Source: an uncultured Oscillospiraceae bacterium (lineage in GTDB: Bacteria > Bacillota > Clostridia > Oscillospirales > Acutalibacteraceae). Taken from it: 18,324 nucleotides of DNA. Below the pieces are notes generated by a model. The model saw only the letters and a list, made by a program, of their open reading frames with translations. It ran no database searches and was not told the origin of the DNA. A program made the position numbers and the translations under genes. Shown here in pieces: positions 6,934-14,772 of this stretch; position 1 is the stretch's first letter, and each line of letters begins with the position of its first letter. The stretch spans positions 1 through 18,324 of the forward strand of contig URPG01000006.1 of the NCBI GenBank assembly GCA_900549675.1. The letters run 5' to 3'.

Positions 6934-7953
6934 TCAATTAAATACAGGCTGTGGATCTGCAGTGGGGCCGTCTACTACGAGAATTTCCTTTCCGTTTTCG
7001 TTCACATCAAAGTAGATTCTGTCAATGCAGAGTAAACGCGGATTGGCAGAATAATCGCTGAAATGCTTGTGATACAGAATGAACATATCCTTGCCGTCAG
7101 GCGACCAAGCAATGCAATGGTGCCCCACACCGTGCATTTCTTTGGTTGACCGCAGTACCGGATTTCCCTCATATTTTTCATAGGGGCCAAGCGGATTGTC
7201 TGCTACAGCATAGCCTGAACCATAGTCTGTTTCGTAATGACTGCCGGAATAGGTCAGATAATATTTCCCGTTGTACGGAATCATATAAGGACCTTCGTTT
7301 ACCGGCCACTTCTTCATTTCCCATTCTGTGTCTGGCTTGAGAAGCAGGCGCGCGGTATCCTCCTTGATTCCCATGAGGTCATCGGTCATCTCGGCTCCCC
7401 AAATTTCGTTATTATTATGAAAGCGCACAAAATACAGATACCACTTGCCGTTTTCATCCCGAAAGAAATGGCTGTCGATTTCTTTGATATCCTCATGCAG
7501 CGGTTTCTTTTCTTCTTGCTTGAATGGGCCAAGGGGTGAATCGCTCGTGGCAATACACAAATGCTCCTCTACGGAATAGGACATATAGAACACACCATCT
7601 TTTTCAATAACGTCTGGCGCCCAGAACTGCTTGTCACCCCAGGAATCTTCCGCCTGGAGAGCCATTCCGGCCTCTTCCCAGTCTATCAGATTCTTAGAGG
7701 TGTATACCTTGAAGCCTACCGGTTGTCCCGGATGCCACAGTGTGTTGGTTGCGTACAAATAATAGGTTCCGTCATAAAAGAGTACGTCCGGATCTGCACA
7801 TCCGGGCAAAATTGGGTTCTGAAATTCTGCCATCTCTTTTGTTCCTCCGTTTAATTGATTATTTTCCATTCCTATTGTTTCAGGTGGGGGAATGCTGCTG
7901 CAGGCTGTCAAACTGAGCATCAATACCGGAAGGATTTTCCAGATTCGCTTCAT
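6934..7953 (-). CDS. GH43-family glycosidase, lipoprotein (third of three)
   Basis: 339 residues. A short signal peptide ends at the lipobox LTAC (Cys18), so the enzyme is expected on the outer membrane face. The rest is one five-bladed beta-propeller domain of glycoside hydrolase family 43. The three expected carboxylates are visible: base Asp54 in CADPDV, modulating Asp160 in EIDSHFF and acid Glu220 in VNEGPYMI. The metal- or substrate-coordinating His of GVGHH (278-279) is also present. FWAPDVIEKDGVFYMSYS is a family-typical blade. Members act on alpha-L-arabinofuranosyl, beta-xylosyl or arabinan linkages; which one cannot be told. GAGGAGG precedes the ATG, and only 15 nt separate it from the previous glycosidase stop, so it is the last gene of the operon. 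It carries no binding module. Confidence 0.93.
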   Translation of the reverse strand: MKRIWKILPVLMLSLTACSSIPPPETIGMENNQLNGGTKEMAEFQNPILPGCADPDVLFYDGTYYLYATNTLWHPGQPVGFKVYTSKNLIDWEEAGMALQAEDSWGDKQFWAPDVIEKDGVFYMSYSVEEHLCIATSDSPLGPFKQEEKKPLHEDIKEIDSHFFRDENGKWYLYFVRFHNNNEIWGAEMTDDLMGIKEDTARLLLKPDTEWEMKKWPVNEGPYMIPYNGKYYLTYSGSHYETDYGSGYAVADNPLGPYEKYEGNPVLRSTKEMHGVGHHCIAWSPDGKDMFILYHKHFSDYSANPRLLCIDRIYFDVNENGKEILVVDGPTADPQPVFN

Positions 7954-7968
7954 AGGTATTTTTCCTCC

Positions 7969-8895
7969 TCACAGTGTCATGGTTACAGACAGCCGGCCCG
8001 CGTCTACGGTAAGTTCATCAATTCGCGCCACCCTGGTGTCCTTTGCAGGAGCAAAATCTTGATAATCTCTGCCGTGGTATACCACATAAAGCTTTCCGCT
8101 GTCACGGATTACGCTGTTATGACCTACGCCCTCCATAAACTCGTTTCGGCACATTAGCGGCGCATAAGTGTTGTTATCGGGATATTTGGTCCATGAAAGC
8201 ATACGTAGATCGGTATCCTCGGGTTCGCAGGCCGTGCTGAACCCGATAAAATAGCTGGGGTTTTGATAGCAGGCACCGGAATACATCAGATAATGGACAC
8301 CTCTATCGTAAAAATAAAATGCGCCCTCTACGGTATGCCAGTGCTGTCCCGGCTTAAATCGGTTCCGCTGAAAAATTTCCTCGTCCAGTGTGGGGACGAT
8401 TGCAGGGACAGCTTTGCCCTCCAGATTATACGGATCCAGCATCCTGTCACACAAAATATAGGTGCCCGCACGAGAGGATTTCTCGTCGTTATTACAATAA
8501 AACATATAAAGACCAGAGGGGGTTTCCACCACATGTGGATCAATGGAAAAGGGAGGCAGTATATCCTTTTGATAAACAAACGGGCCTTGCGGTCCGTCCG
8601 CCGTGGCCACACGCAGGGTCTGCCCGTGGTCGCTGGTATCTCCAGTCTGCATACTGGAATAGTACATATAGTACTGTTCCTCGATTTTGATAACGCTGGG
8701 TGCCCAGACGTTCTGCTGTCCCGGCGCATCCAGGCAGATACCCTCATATGACCAGCCTTTCATTAGAGAATCACTGCTGAACAGATGTCCGCCGGTAGTG
8801 TACAGATAATATCGGCCGTCCTCTGCTTTAATCATATAGGGATCTGCCTGCCCTTGCGGTGCCAAATCTTTTTCCTTTCTCTGATAGAGCTTCAT
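7969..8895 (-). CDS. GH43-family glycosidase, cytoplasmic (second of three)
   Basis: 308 residues and one beta-propeller domain with no signal peptide, so it should act inside the cell on imported oligosaccharide. The catalytic set is Asp18 in GQADPYMI, Asp119 in SIDPHVV and Glu190 in TVEGAFYFY. NVWAPSVIKIEEQYYMYYS and GVGHNSVI are further family marks. An in-frame ATG exists at 8985, but the 30 extra residues are Cys-rich and not family-like. GGGAGG lies 8 nt before the ATG at 8895, which is therefore chosen. It differs clearly in sequence from the two lipoprotein paralogs, so it probably belongs to another GH43 subfamily with a different linkage preference. The 232 nt before it contain a fragment of a sugar permease. 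Confidence 0.92.
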   Translation of the reverse strand: MKLYQRKEKDLAPQGQADPYMIKAEDGRYYLYTTGGHLFSSDSLMKGWSYEGICLDAPGQQNVWAPSVIKIEEQYYMYYSSMQTGDTSDHGQTLRVATADGPQGPFVYQKDILPPFSIDPHVVETPSGLYMFYCNNDEKSSRAGTYILCDRMLDPYNLEGKAVPAIVPTLDEEIFQRNRFKPGQHWHTVEGAFYFYDRGVHYLMYSGACYQNPSYFIGFSTACEPEDTDLRMLSWTKYPDNNTYAPLMCRNEFMEGVGHNSVIRDSGKLYVVYHGRDYQDFAPAKDTRVARIDELTVDAGRLSVTMTL

Positions 8896-8997
8896 GCATT
8901 CTTCCTCCCGGATTCTTCTATATTTCTCACTTTTTGCAGCATAAAAGGGGCAAGACACCCCATTGCAACAGGAATTCCGCTCCACCTTAGGGCTGTG

Positions 8998-9096
8998 TTA
9001 TTTCACGGGGCTGCCAATCCGGTTTTCAATAATAAATCGCCGCAGGAAAATACACAGCACAATAATAGGTAGCGGGATGATGCCGCAGATTATTAT
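8998..9096 (-). pseudogene. C-terminal fragment of a sugar ABC permease (CUT1 type)
   Basis: Between the first two glycosidase genes a 32-codon frame follows a stop at 9097-9099 and ends in a TAA at 8998. It reads IIPLPIIVLCIFLRRF and ends IENRIGSPVK. This strongly resembles the last membrane span and tail of MalG-type sugar permeases, which commonly end in a pattern like IPLIIVFLIFQRYFVKGI...GxVK. No start or ribosome site serves it. It is most simply the end of a deleted second sugar transporter. Short length limits certainty. Confidence 0.5.
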
Positions 9097-9127
9097 TTAA
9101 TATCTTCTATATTTTAACAGCCTGTTT

Positions 9128-10594
9128 TTACAGCAGCCGTATCTCCGAAATAGTAATCTCTGTATTCGGCTCTGCAAATAACGTAACGGTGATGTTCGAA
9201 CAGGACCGTGGCTCAAACAAAGCAATGGCTGCTCTGTCTTCCTGTTTCTTCGGACACATAAGCCCGGAGGCTACGGCTTGGCCGTTAAACAGAAGGGAAG
9301 CCTTCGTAAAGTCATAAGCTGAATCACTGCCTCGGTAAATCATCAAGCCTTGAACTTCCACAGTTTCTTCCAGACGAATCTTTAATTGTGCCTCACCCTT
9401 TGCGTTCGTCTTTAGCCGAACATCCCTGTCGGAATCTCCCTTATGAATGGAAAAGAGGCCGTCTTGCAGATGAGGCTGAGTTCCCTCCTGATCAGAAATG
9501 ATCCATTTTGCCTTTAGGCTGGCAGAGGGCAGCGGTTGCAGGGAAACAGTTGGACCGGAAACACACAACCTTCCTTCCTCATCGAAGAAGGCTTGGTCCA
9601 GGTTTACTTGACGGTTGCCGCCGCCTTCCTTGGGATTGGTATGTGTATGATAAACAAAATAGAGTACCTCTTCCTGCGGCATATAAATCATGCTGTGATG
9701 CCCCGGACCGGATATTTCCTCGTAAAAACCGGCTGTAAGAATCGGATTTTCCTCCGCTTTTTCATATGGTCCAAGGGGAGAATCCGCCGTAGCATAGCCG
9801 ACGGAATAGGATTTAGAAGCATAGTAGTTTGCGGAATAGGTTAGGTAGTAGCGGCCGTCATGCTTGATTAGTTCCGGTCCTTCATTCCAAAGAGGATTAG
9901 ATGAAGCCAACTCCCAAGGTTGTTCCGGAGTTAGCAGTTTTACCGGCTCGCCTTCTGTTTGCATCATATCCTCAGAAAGCTTTATCCCGTATATCTCGCT
10001 TTTCCGTGTGCCCAATATTTCATTTTCCGAACAGTCTTTTGCATAATACAGGTATTTTTGTCCGTCCTCATCAATAAATACATGGGCGTCAATAACCGCA
10101 TATCCAAAATCGAACAACGGATGGTCATATACATCTTCATACGGGCCTTCCGGCTGATCAGCAACAGCAAGACCAATCCGCAGGCTGATATCCTTGCCGC
10201 CGGCAGTATAGAACATATAGTATTTGTGGTTATATTCAACAACCTCAGGAGCCCAAAAGCTGTGGTCCGCCCAAGCATCCTTTCCATAGGTATAGCATTT
10301 TATTTTCTTGTCTTCCCAATGTACCAAATCATCGGAACGCCAGCAATAATAGCCGTCTGCAGCAGAGGTACAGAATAAATAATACTTGCCGTTTTCTGCC
10401 CGCATGACATATGGGTCGCCGATATCCGATATCGGAAGGGGATTTTGATAGAACAATCCGCTTTCCTGTGGGTTGTCAATGAATGATATGGTTTCTTTTG
10501 GCATTGTATTGCAGCCTCCCAAAAAGATAAGCATCAATCCGACGCATAGTAGGTTTTTTGTCATAGGTATCAATGTTCTCACTTTTCGCCTCAT
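9128..10594 (-). CDS. GH43-family glycosidase with C-terminal beta-sandwich, lipoprotein (first of three)
   Basis: 488 residues. The signal peptide ends at the lipobox LGGC (Cys28). The GH43 propeller spans about 45-355, with Asp60 in DIGDPYVM, Asp169 in AVIDAHVF, Glu238 in WNEGPELI and His299-300 in GPGHHS. Residues about 360-488 form a separate beta-rich region (AQLKIRLEETVEVQGLMIYR, SNITVTLFAEPNTEITISEI) that looks like a jelly-roll accessory or sugar-binding module; I cannot name its family. The start is uncertain. The ATG at 10594 lacks a good ribosome site, while a GTG at 10582 has GAGG 6 nt before it, and both leave a usable signal peptide. It begins 52 nt after the second permease, which ties the enzymes to the importer. 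It probably trims glycan at the cell surface. Confidence 0.92.
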   Translation of the reverse strand: MRRKVRTLIPMTKNLLCVGLMLIFLGGCNTMPKETISFIDNPQESGLFYQNPLPISDIGDPYVMRAENGKYYLFCTSAADGYYCWRSDDLVHWEDKKIKCYTYGKDAWADHSFWAPEVVEYNHKYYMFYTAGGKDISLRIGLAVADQPEGPYEDVYDHPLFDFGYAVIDAHVFIDEDGQKYLYYAKDCSENEILGTRKSEIYGIKLSEDMMQTEGEPVKLLTPEQPWELASSNPLWNEGPELIKHDGRYYLTYSANYYASKSYSVGYATADSPLGPYEKAEENPILTAGFYEEISGPGHHSMIYMPQEEVLYFVYHTHTNPKEGGGNRQVNLDQAFFDEEGRLCVSGPTVSLQPLPSASLKAKWIISDQEGTQPHLQDGLFSIHKGDSDRDVRLKTNAKGEAQLKIRLEETVEVQGLMIYRGSDSAYDFTKASLLFNGQAVASGLMCPKKQEDRAAIALFEPRSCSNITVTLFAEPNTEITISEIRLL

Positions 10595-10646
10595 TTACTA
10601 ATATTTCTGTAGCGCTTTTCTGGATATTCCGTTTAGAGTGATAAAA

Positions 10647-11558
10647 TCATCCTTTTAAAGAACCAACGAATACACCCTTGGTAAAATATTTCTGTACAAA
10701 TGGATAAATGCACAAAACAGGCAATGTGGAAATAACGATGGTACAATATTTAATCAGCTCTCTGTATGCGGTTGTTCCCTGTATACTGGAAACGACAATC
10801 TGTGTTCCACCGCTTGTTGCACCGCCCGCCGTATCATTTTGTACCAATATTTCTTTGATAATCAATTGGAGCGGGAATTTCTCACGATCCTTCAACAAGA
10901 CCATAGCATTAAACCATGAATTCCAGTTTCCGACAAAATAATAGAGGAAGATTACAGCTAAAACTGCCTTAGAAAGGGGCAGGATAATATTAAACAGAAT
11001 ATAAGGCTGTGAAGCACCGTCGATTTTAGCCGCTTCTTCAAGCTCGCTCGGTACGTTTTCAAAGCCTGTGCGCAGAACAATCATGTTCCAGCTGTTGATG
11101 GCTGTCGGCAAAATCATCGCCCAGACATTATTATACAGTCCGATTTGTTTCATCAGCAGGAACCATGGTACCAAACCGCCGCCAAAAAACATAGTGATGG
11201 TGATAATAATCATAATAATTTTTTTAAAGTACAGGTTCTTCCGTGAAAGGGTATACGAACCGAAAATAGTCAAAACCATGTTCAGCAGCGTTCCGAGTCC
11301 CACATAGATGAAAGTGTTTTTATAGCTGATTAAAATTTTAGGATCCCGAAATAGAATTTCATATCCTTTCAGGGTAGGTTTGCTCAAAGGAGCAAGCAGC
11401 AATCCTCTGTGAGTGCTCAGTTGAGTGGGGTCACTGATGGAGGCCACCACCACATGCCAAATTGGATAGAGGCAAATGAGCGTAATGGCAAATAGAAGAA
11501 TCACATTAAGGATATCAAAGATTAAATCCCCTTTGGTCTTTCTCTTATAAATGGTCAT
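10647..11558 (-). CDS. CUT1 sugar ABC permease, LplC/YtcP type
   Basis: 303 residues with six predicted membrane spans. The cytoplasmic EAA loop that docks the ATPase reads ELEEAAKIDGASQPYILFNIILP (quoted in part by its core EEAAKIDGAS, near residue 186). The closing YFTKGVFVGSLKG is typical of the MalG-like partner in LplABC and YtePYtcPYtcQ systems, which import polysaccharide-derived oligosaccharides. An ATG at 11564 is only 1 nt from AGGAG, while the ATG at 11558 is 7 nt away and is preferred. It lies 15 nt after the first permease and forms the channel with it. No ATPase gene is in the window. Clostridia and bacilli often share one MsmX-type ATPase among such importers, so this is expected rather than a defect. 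Confidence 0.94.
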   Translation of the reverse strand: MTIYKRKTKGDLIFDILNVILLFAITLICLYPIWHVVVASISDPTQLSTHRGLLLAPLSKPTLKGYEILFRDPKILISYKNTFIYVGLGTLLNMVLTIFGSYTLSRKNLYFKKIIMIIITITMFFGGGLVPWFLLMKQIGLYNNVWAMILPTAINSWNMIVLRTGFENVPSELEEAAKIDGASQPYILFNIILPLSKAVLAVIFLYYFVGNWNSWFNAMVLLKDREKFPLQLIIKEILVQNDTAGGATSGGTQIVVSSIQGTTAYRELIKYCTIVISTLPVLCIYPFVQKYFTKGVFVGSLKG

Positions 11559-11573
11559 ATTCATTCTCCTCTC

Positions 11574-12524
11574 TTACCACAAGCTGCTTTCCGAAAAACG
11601 GCGGGAAAACGCATTTGTTATCCACAGCAGGAAAAAGTTGATGACAGAATTGAATAACCCTACTGCGGTTGAAAAACTATAGCTTGCTTCTCTGATACCT
11701 CTACGGTAGACATAAGTAGAAATAACATCTGAGGTTTCATAGGTAAGAGGATTATACAACAGGATGATTTTCTCCCAGTTTGAATTCATAATACCGCCTA
11801 TGGCGAAAATGAAGAGAATCACAATCGTGGGCAGAATGCTGGGCAAGGTAACATACCAAATTTTCTTCAGCCGCCCCGCTCCGTCAATATCCGCTGCTTC
11901 ATACAACTCTGAGGAAATTCCCGTCATAGCCGCCAGATAGATGATACTGTCCCAGCCCATATTCTGCCAGATACCGGAGAAGGTGTATATGGGACGAAAC
12001 ATGCCGGCCTCTCCAAGCAGCGAGCGGTTCTCAGTAGCACCTGTGAAAAGTGAAACAATGTTGGTAATAATGCCATAGGGCTGTGTGAAAATATGGATGA
12101 TACCGCAGATTACCACAACGGAAATAAAGTGCGGCATATAGGTGATGGTCTGCACCGTTTTTTTGAAGTACTTTCCGCGAAGTTCATTGATCATCACTGC
12201 CAGAAGAATGGGAGCGGGAAACCCAAGAATCAGACTCCAGAGGCTGAGGATAATTGTATTTCCGAATTGCCGGAAAAAACTGGGGCCAAAAATAAAATCT
12301 TGAAAATGCTGAAATCCCACCCATTTGCTGTTTGCAAAGCCTAAAAGTGGTTTAAAATCCTTAAAAGCGATCATCACACCCCACATGGGTCCATAGCAAA
12401 AAACAATGAACCAGATAAGTACGGGTACAAAAATTAAATAAGCAAACCAATTTTTGTGAAAGTCTTTCTTAATACGTGTTCCACGCGAAGTTTGCGTAAC
12501 CTGTAGATTTGAGTATGTTGCCAT
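11574..12524 (-). CDS. CUT1 sugar ABC permease, LplB/YteP type
   Basis: 316 residues. A basic, Gln/Thr-rich N-terminus leads into a first span (FAYLIFVPVLIWFIVFCYG) and five more. The EAA loop contains ELYEAADIDGAGRLKKIWY. GPMWGVMIAFKDFKP and ITYMPHFISVVV are hallmarks of the LplB/YteP branch, the MalF-like half of importers for complex plant or host oligosaccharides. GAGGGG lies about 6 nt before the ATG at 12524. It is separated from the binding-protein gene by a hairpin of about 45 nt, so its message may be less abundant than that of the binding protein. Together with the next gene it forms the membrane channel. The sugar is not readable but the GH43 enzymes downstream suggest an arabinose- or xylose-containing oligosaccharide. 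Confidence 0.94.
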   Translation of the reverse strand: MATYSNLQVTQTSRGTRIKKDFHKNWFAYLIFVPVLIWFIVFCYGPMWGVMIAFKDFKPLLGFANSKWVGFQHFQDFIFGPSFFRQFGNTIILSLWSLILGFPAPILLAVMINELRGKYFKKTVQTITYMPHFISVVVICGIIHIFTQPYGIITNIVSLFTGATENRSLLGEAGMFRPIYTFSGIWQNMGWDSIIYLAAMTGISSELYEAADIDGAGRLKKIWYVTLPSILPTIVILFIFAIGGIMNSNWEKIILLYNPLTYETSDVISTYVYRRGIREASYSFSTAVGLFNSVINFFLLWITNAFSRRFSESSLW

Positions 12525-12551
12525 TTGCGTCCCCTCTCATTTAGCTTTAAG

Positions 12552-12596
12552 AAAAGGAACGCCGCGTATACGTTCACAGAAAGTGGCGTTCCTTTT
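12552..12596 (-). terminator. Attenuating hairpin between sugar-binding protein and permease genes
   Basis: AAAAGGAACGCC (12552-12563) and GGCGTTCCTTTT (12585-12596) form a perfect 12-bp stem with a 21-nt loop. On the minus strand the second arm ends in a U-containing run (CCTTTTCTT). Position 21 nt after the binding-protein stop fits a leaky terminator or 3' stabiliser giving more binding protein than permease. Confidence 0.65.
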
Positions 12597-12617
12597 TCAT
12601 TTAGCCAAAAGTGTTTA

Positions 12618-14375
12618 TCAGCGGCTCATATAGCGATCATATGCCGCTTGGTGAATACTGAGAAATTCCTCAAGACCGGCCTGTTCTGCTTTTGATTTAA
12701 ATTCATCGAAAGCATCCACAGGAAGCTGACCCATGATGATCTTTGCGTAGTATTCTTTACGCATTGTGTCAATTTCTGTAGCAATTTGCGCCTCACGGGC
12801 GGCCTCTTCAGAAGTGAAGGAGATGGGCGGCACGGCGTGAGTAGTTTCTGTATTCTCTGTCCAATACTCGCGAATAGCGCCTGAATAGCTGCCTTCTTGT
12901 GTAATCAGTGGATTAGAAAAATGTTCGTCACGGATGTTAGGTCCACTGTGAATTCGATATTTCCAAATCAGGTTTGACAGAGGCTGTTCGTCAGGATCGT
13001 TATACATCAGGCTTTCCTTATGGAAATAAGGACGTCCTTCTTCATTGACAAGATGAACGGTGCCATATTCACCCCAGTTCATGATTTCCCAGCCTTTTTT
13101 GGTGTATCCGAAGTCCAACCATGCCATGGCAGCATCAATGTCTTCACACTGTGTGGTAATGGCGGCGGGGCGGCCTGTATTGGCCCAGTTTTTATACCGG
13201 GTCTGAGCCTTGTCGCCTTTATTAAGCACCGGGTTCAGCAAGGCAGAAAAGTCTACGTTTGCGTCGCTTGTTTTCCAAAATCCCCACATCGTATCCGGAG
13301 AGTCCATCATGAGGGCACAATCATCTGAAACTGCTTCGGCCATTCTCTGGTTAAAGTCTGCTGTGGTCCAGTCCGCGTTCATCAGGCCCATAGACTGCCA
13401 TTTTGCCATCAGTGTCAAATACTCTTTCGCATTCGGCTGTACAGGTCCCCAGCCAATTTTTCCGTTATCATCAACAAAGGTCCAGTCCCAAACACCATAA
13501 GCACCATTGATAATATCAGTGAAAATCTGTCCATATGTAGAACCATAGTTGAGCGGCTCATTATAACCTTTTTCCTTTGCTGCAACCAGGAAATCTTCCC
13601 AGTCCTGAATGGTTACAATATCTTCTGCCTTAAAACCAGTTTTTTCCAGCGCCTCGTTCTTGACCAGTGGGCCGAACCACATCCACTCCGAATAAGGGGA
13701 AAGTCCATGGAAGCCCAGCACCTTGCCTTCGTCCGTTACAGTTGTTTTTCTGCGATTTTCGTCTGAAGAACGAAATGCGGCATAGTTTGGTGCCTTTTCC
13801 TCGATTAGATCGGTGAGGTCAATGTAGGCGCCGTCCTGCTCACCAGCCGTTAAGCCTCCTTTGTATTTATCCGCCTCAACAATAATGTCCGGTAAATCGC
13901 CGCCTGCAATCATTAAATTAAACTGATCGTTTTCTTGACCCACGACAGGGGAAATGAAGTTAACCTTAATTCCTGTTAGCTTTTGTATATGCTGATAGAC
14001 ATGGAAGTCATTGAGAGAAGTAACCAGCGTGGACAAAAACGCATCTATCGGCATCCAAATTTCCAGCGGGGTTTCATTGTTTACAGGATACGCGGAGTAG
14101 TCGCTGGGTATTTTCGTTTCATAGAAATCTCCCAGATAACTGTCATTCAAAGTGTCGTTTACCTGTGCAATCATCTCCTGCGTAGGACTTGTATTGTTGC
14201 GGATGTCTGCGCTCAAGTCAGTGGTTTCTGCAGGTAAGCTTGCTTCCCCGGCTGAGGAAGATTCAGTTGTACCTGCTGCCTGCGAGCTTGTTGCCGGTTT
14301 ACCTGATGAACAGGCCGTGGCAGACAGCAGTAGTGCAAAGGCTAGCAGTACACTGATAAGTCTTTTTTCTTTCAT
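12618..14375 (-). CDS. Extracellular sugar-binding lipoprotein of CUT1 importer
   Basis: 585 residues. The signal peptide ends at the lipobox ATAC (Cys22) and is followed by a Ser/Thr/Ala/Glu-rich linker. The long two-lobed body is typical of LplA/YtcQ-type binding proteins (usually about 500-580 residues), longer than maltose-type receptors. Family-like features include LTGIKVNFISPVVGQENDQ, FNLMIAGGDLPDII and the many Trp residues (for example EWMWFGPL and WGFWKT) expected in an oligosaccharide cleft. AGGAGG lies 6 nt before the ATG. It is the first gene of the importer-glycosidase operon and lies after a roughly 400-nt regulatory gap behind the ArsR-type regulator. It would capture oligosaccharide released at the surface and pass it to the two permeases. 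Confidence 0.93.
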   Translation of the reverse strand: MKEKRLISVLLAFALLLSATACSSGKPATSSQAAGTTESSSAGEASLPAETTDLSADIRNNTSPTQEMIAQVNDTLNDSYLGDFYETKIPSDYSAYPVNNETPLEIWMPIDAFLSTLVTSLNDFHVYQHIQKLTGIKVNFISPVVGQENDQFNLMIAGGDLPDIIVEADKYKGGLTAGEQDGAYIDLTDLIEEKAPNYAAFRSSDENRRKTTVTDEGKVLGFHGLSPYSEWMWFGPLVKNEALEKTGFKAEDIVTIQDWEDFLVAAKEKGYNEPLNYGSTYGQIFTDIINGAYGVWDWTFVDDNGKIGWGPVQPNAKEYLTLMAKWQSMGLMNADWTTADFNQRMAEAVSDDCALMMDSPDTMWGFWKTSDANVDFSALLNPVLNKGDKAQTRYKNWANTGRPAAITTQCEDIDAAMAWLDFGYTKKGWEIMNWGEYGTVHLVNEEGRPYFHKESLMYNDPDEQPLSNLIWKYRIHSGPNIRDEHFSNPLITQEGSYSGAIREYWTENTETTHAVPPISFTSEEAAREAQIATEIDTMRKEYYAKIIMGQLPVDAFDEFKSKAEQAGLEEFLSIHQAAYDRYMSR

Positions 14376-14404
14376 AATTTGCCTCCTAATAATATTGTTC
14401 TAAA

Positions 14405-14427
14405 AGAACTGCCTTTTGGGCAGTTCT
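14405..14427 (-). promoter_or_regulatory. Hairpin in the leader of the sugar-import operon
   Basis: AGAACTGCC (14405-14413) pairs perfectly with GGCAGTTCT (14419-14427) around a five-base loop. On the minus strand it is followed by TTTAG and lies about 17 nt before the ribosome site of the binding-protein gene. It looks like a short intrinsic terminator. It could end read-through from the regulator gene, act as an attenuator in the leader, or protect the 5' end of the message. Confidence 0.5.
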
Positions 14428-14661
14428 CAGAGAAATTGAAATGAGGTTGCCAATACCAATGATAGAACCAAGACGAAAACAAAACCTGCTAAAGAATAGG
14501 CAAGAAAGTGTCTATTTGTATAAAAACTAAGAAATCGTTTGAAGGATGATAATCAAAACCAATGATAAAATAAATAGAATTATTTTTGAATATCTGCCAC
14601 GTTCTAAATACAGCTCGGTTTTCTATGGCGAAGCTTTCTGTCTTGAATCTTTGATGAATTT
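14428..14661 (-). other. Probable untranslated leader of the sugar-import operon
   Basis: If the promoter at 14662-14689 is right, this AT-rich stretch is a long 5' leader. I see no coding frame with a ribosome site and no riboswitch I recognise. A 10-bp direct repeat ACCAATGATA occurs at 14455-14464 and 14558-14567, which may be chance. Confidence 0.35.
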
Positions 14662-14689
14662 AGTATACAATATACGGCAAATAATTCAA
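14662..14689 (-). promoter_or_regulatory. Candidate promoter of the sugar-import and GH43 operon
   Basis: On the minus strand a -35-like TTGAAT (14684-14689) is separated by 16 bp from a -10 TATACT (14662-14667). The -10 is overlapped by the small inverted repeat GTATA-CAA-TATAC (14663-14675), a possible site for the ArsR-type regulator encoded just upstream. It is the best match in the intergenic region. Positions are by eye. Confidence 0.5.
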
Positions 14690-14772
14690 TAAATTTTATA
14701 TATTATGTCTATTTTTTCAAAAACACATACAATTTTGCTGAAGTAAAGACGATACACCCGTTCTGTAACTTA

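Noticed and set aside
8263..8751. 162-codon plus-strand open frame
   Set aside because: It is antisense to the cytoplasmic GH43 gene, whose catalytic residues and ribosome site are intact.
8896..8985. N-terminal extension of the cytoplasmic GH43 from the ATG at 8985
   Set aside because: The extension is not family-like and a strong GGGAGG ribosome site within it points to the ATG at 8895.
14530..14543. Possible cre site in the leader of the sugar operon
   Set aside because: It has the central CG but three mismatches to TGWNANCGNTNWCA, which is not better than chance in an AT-rich leader.
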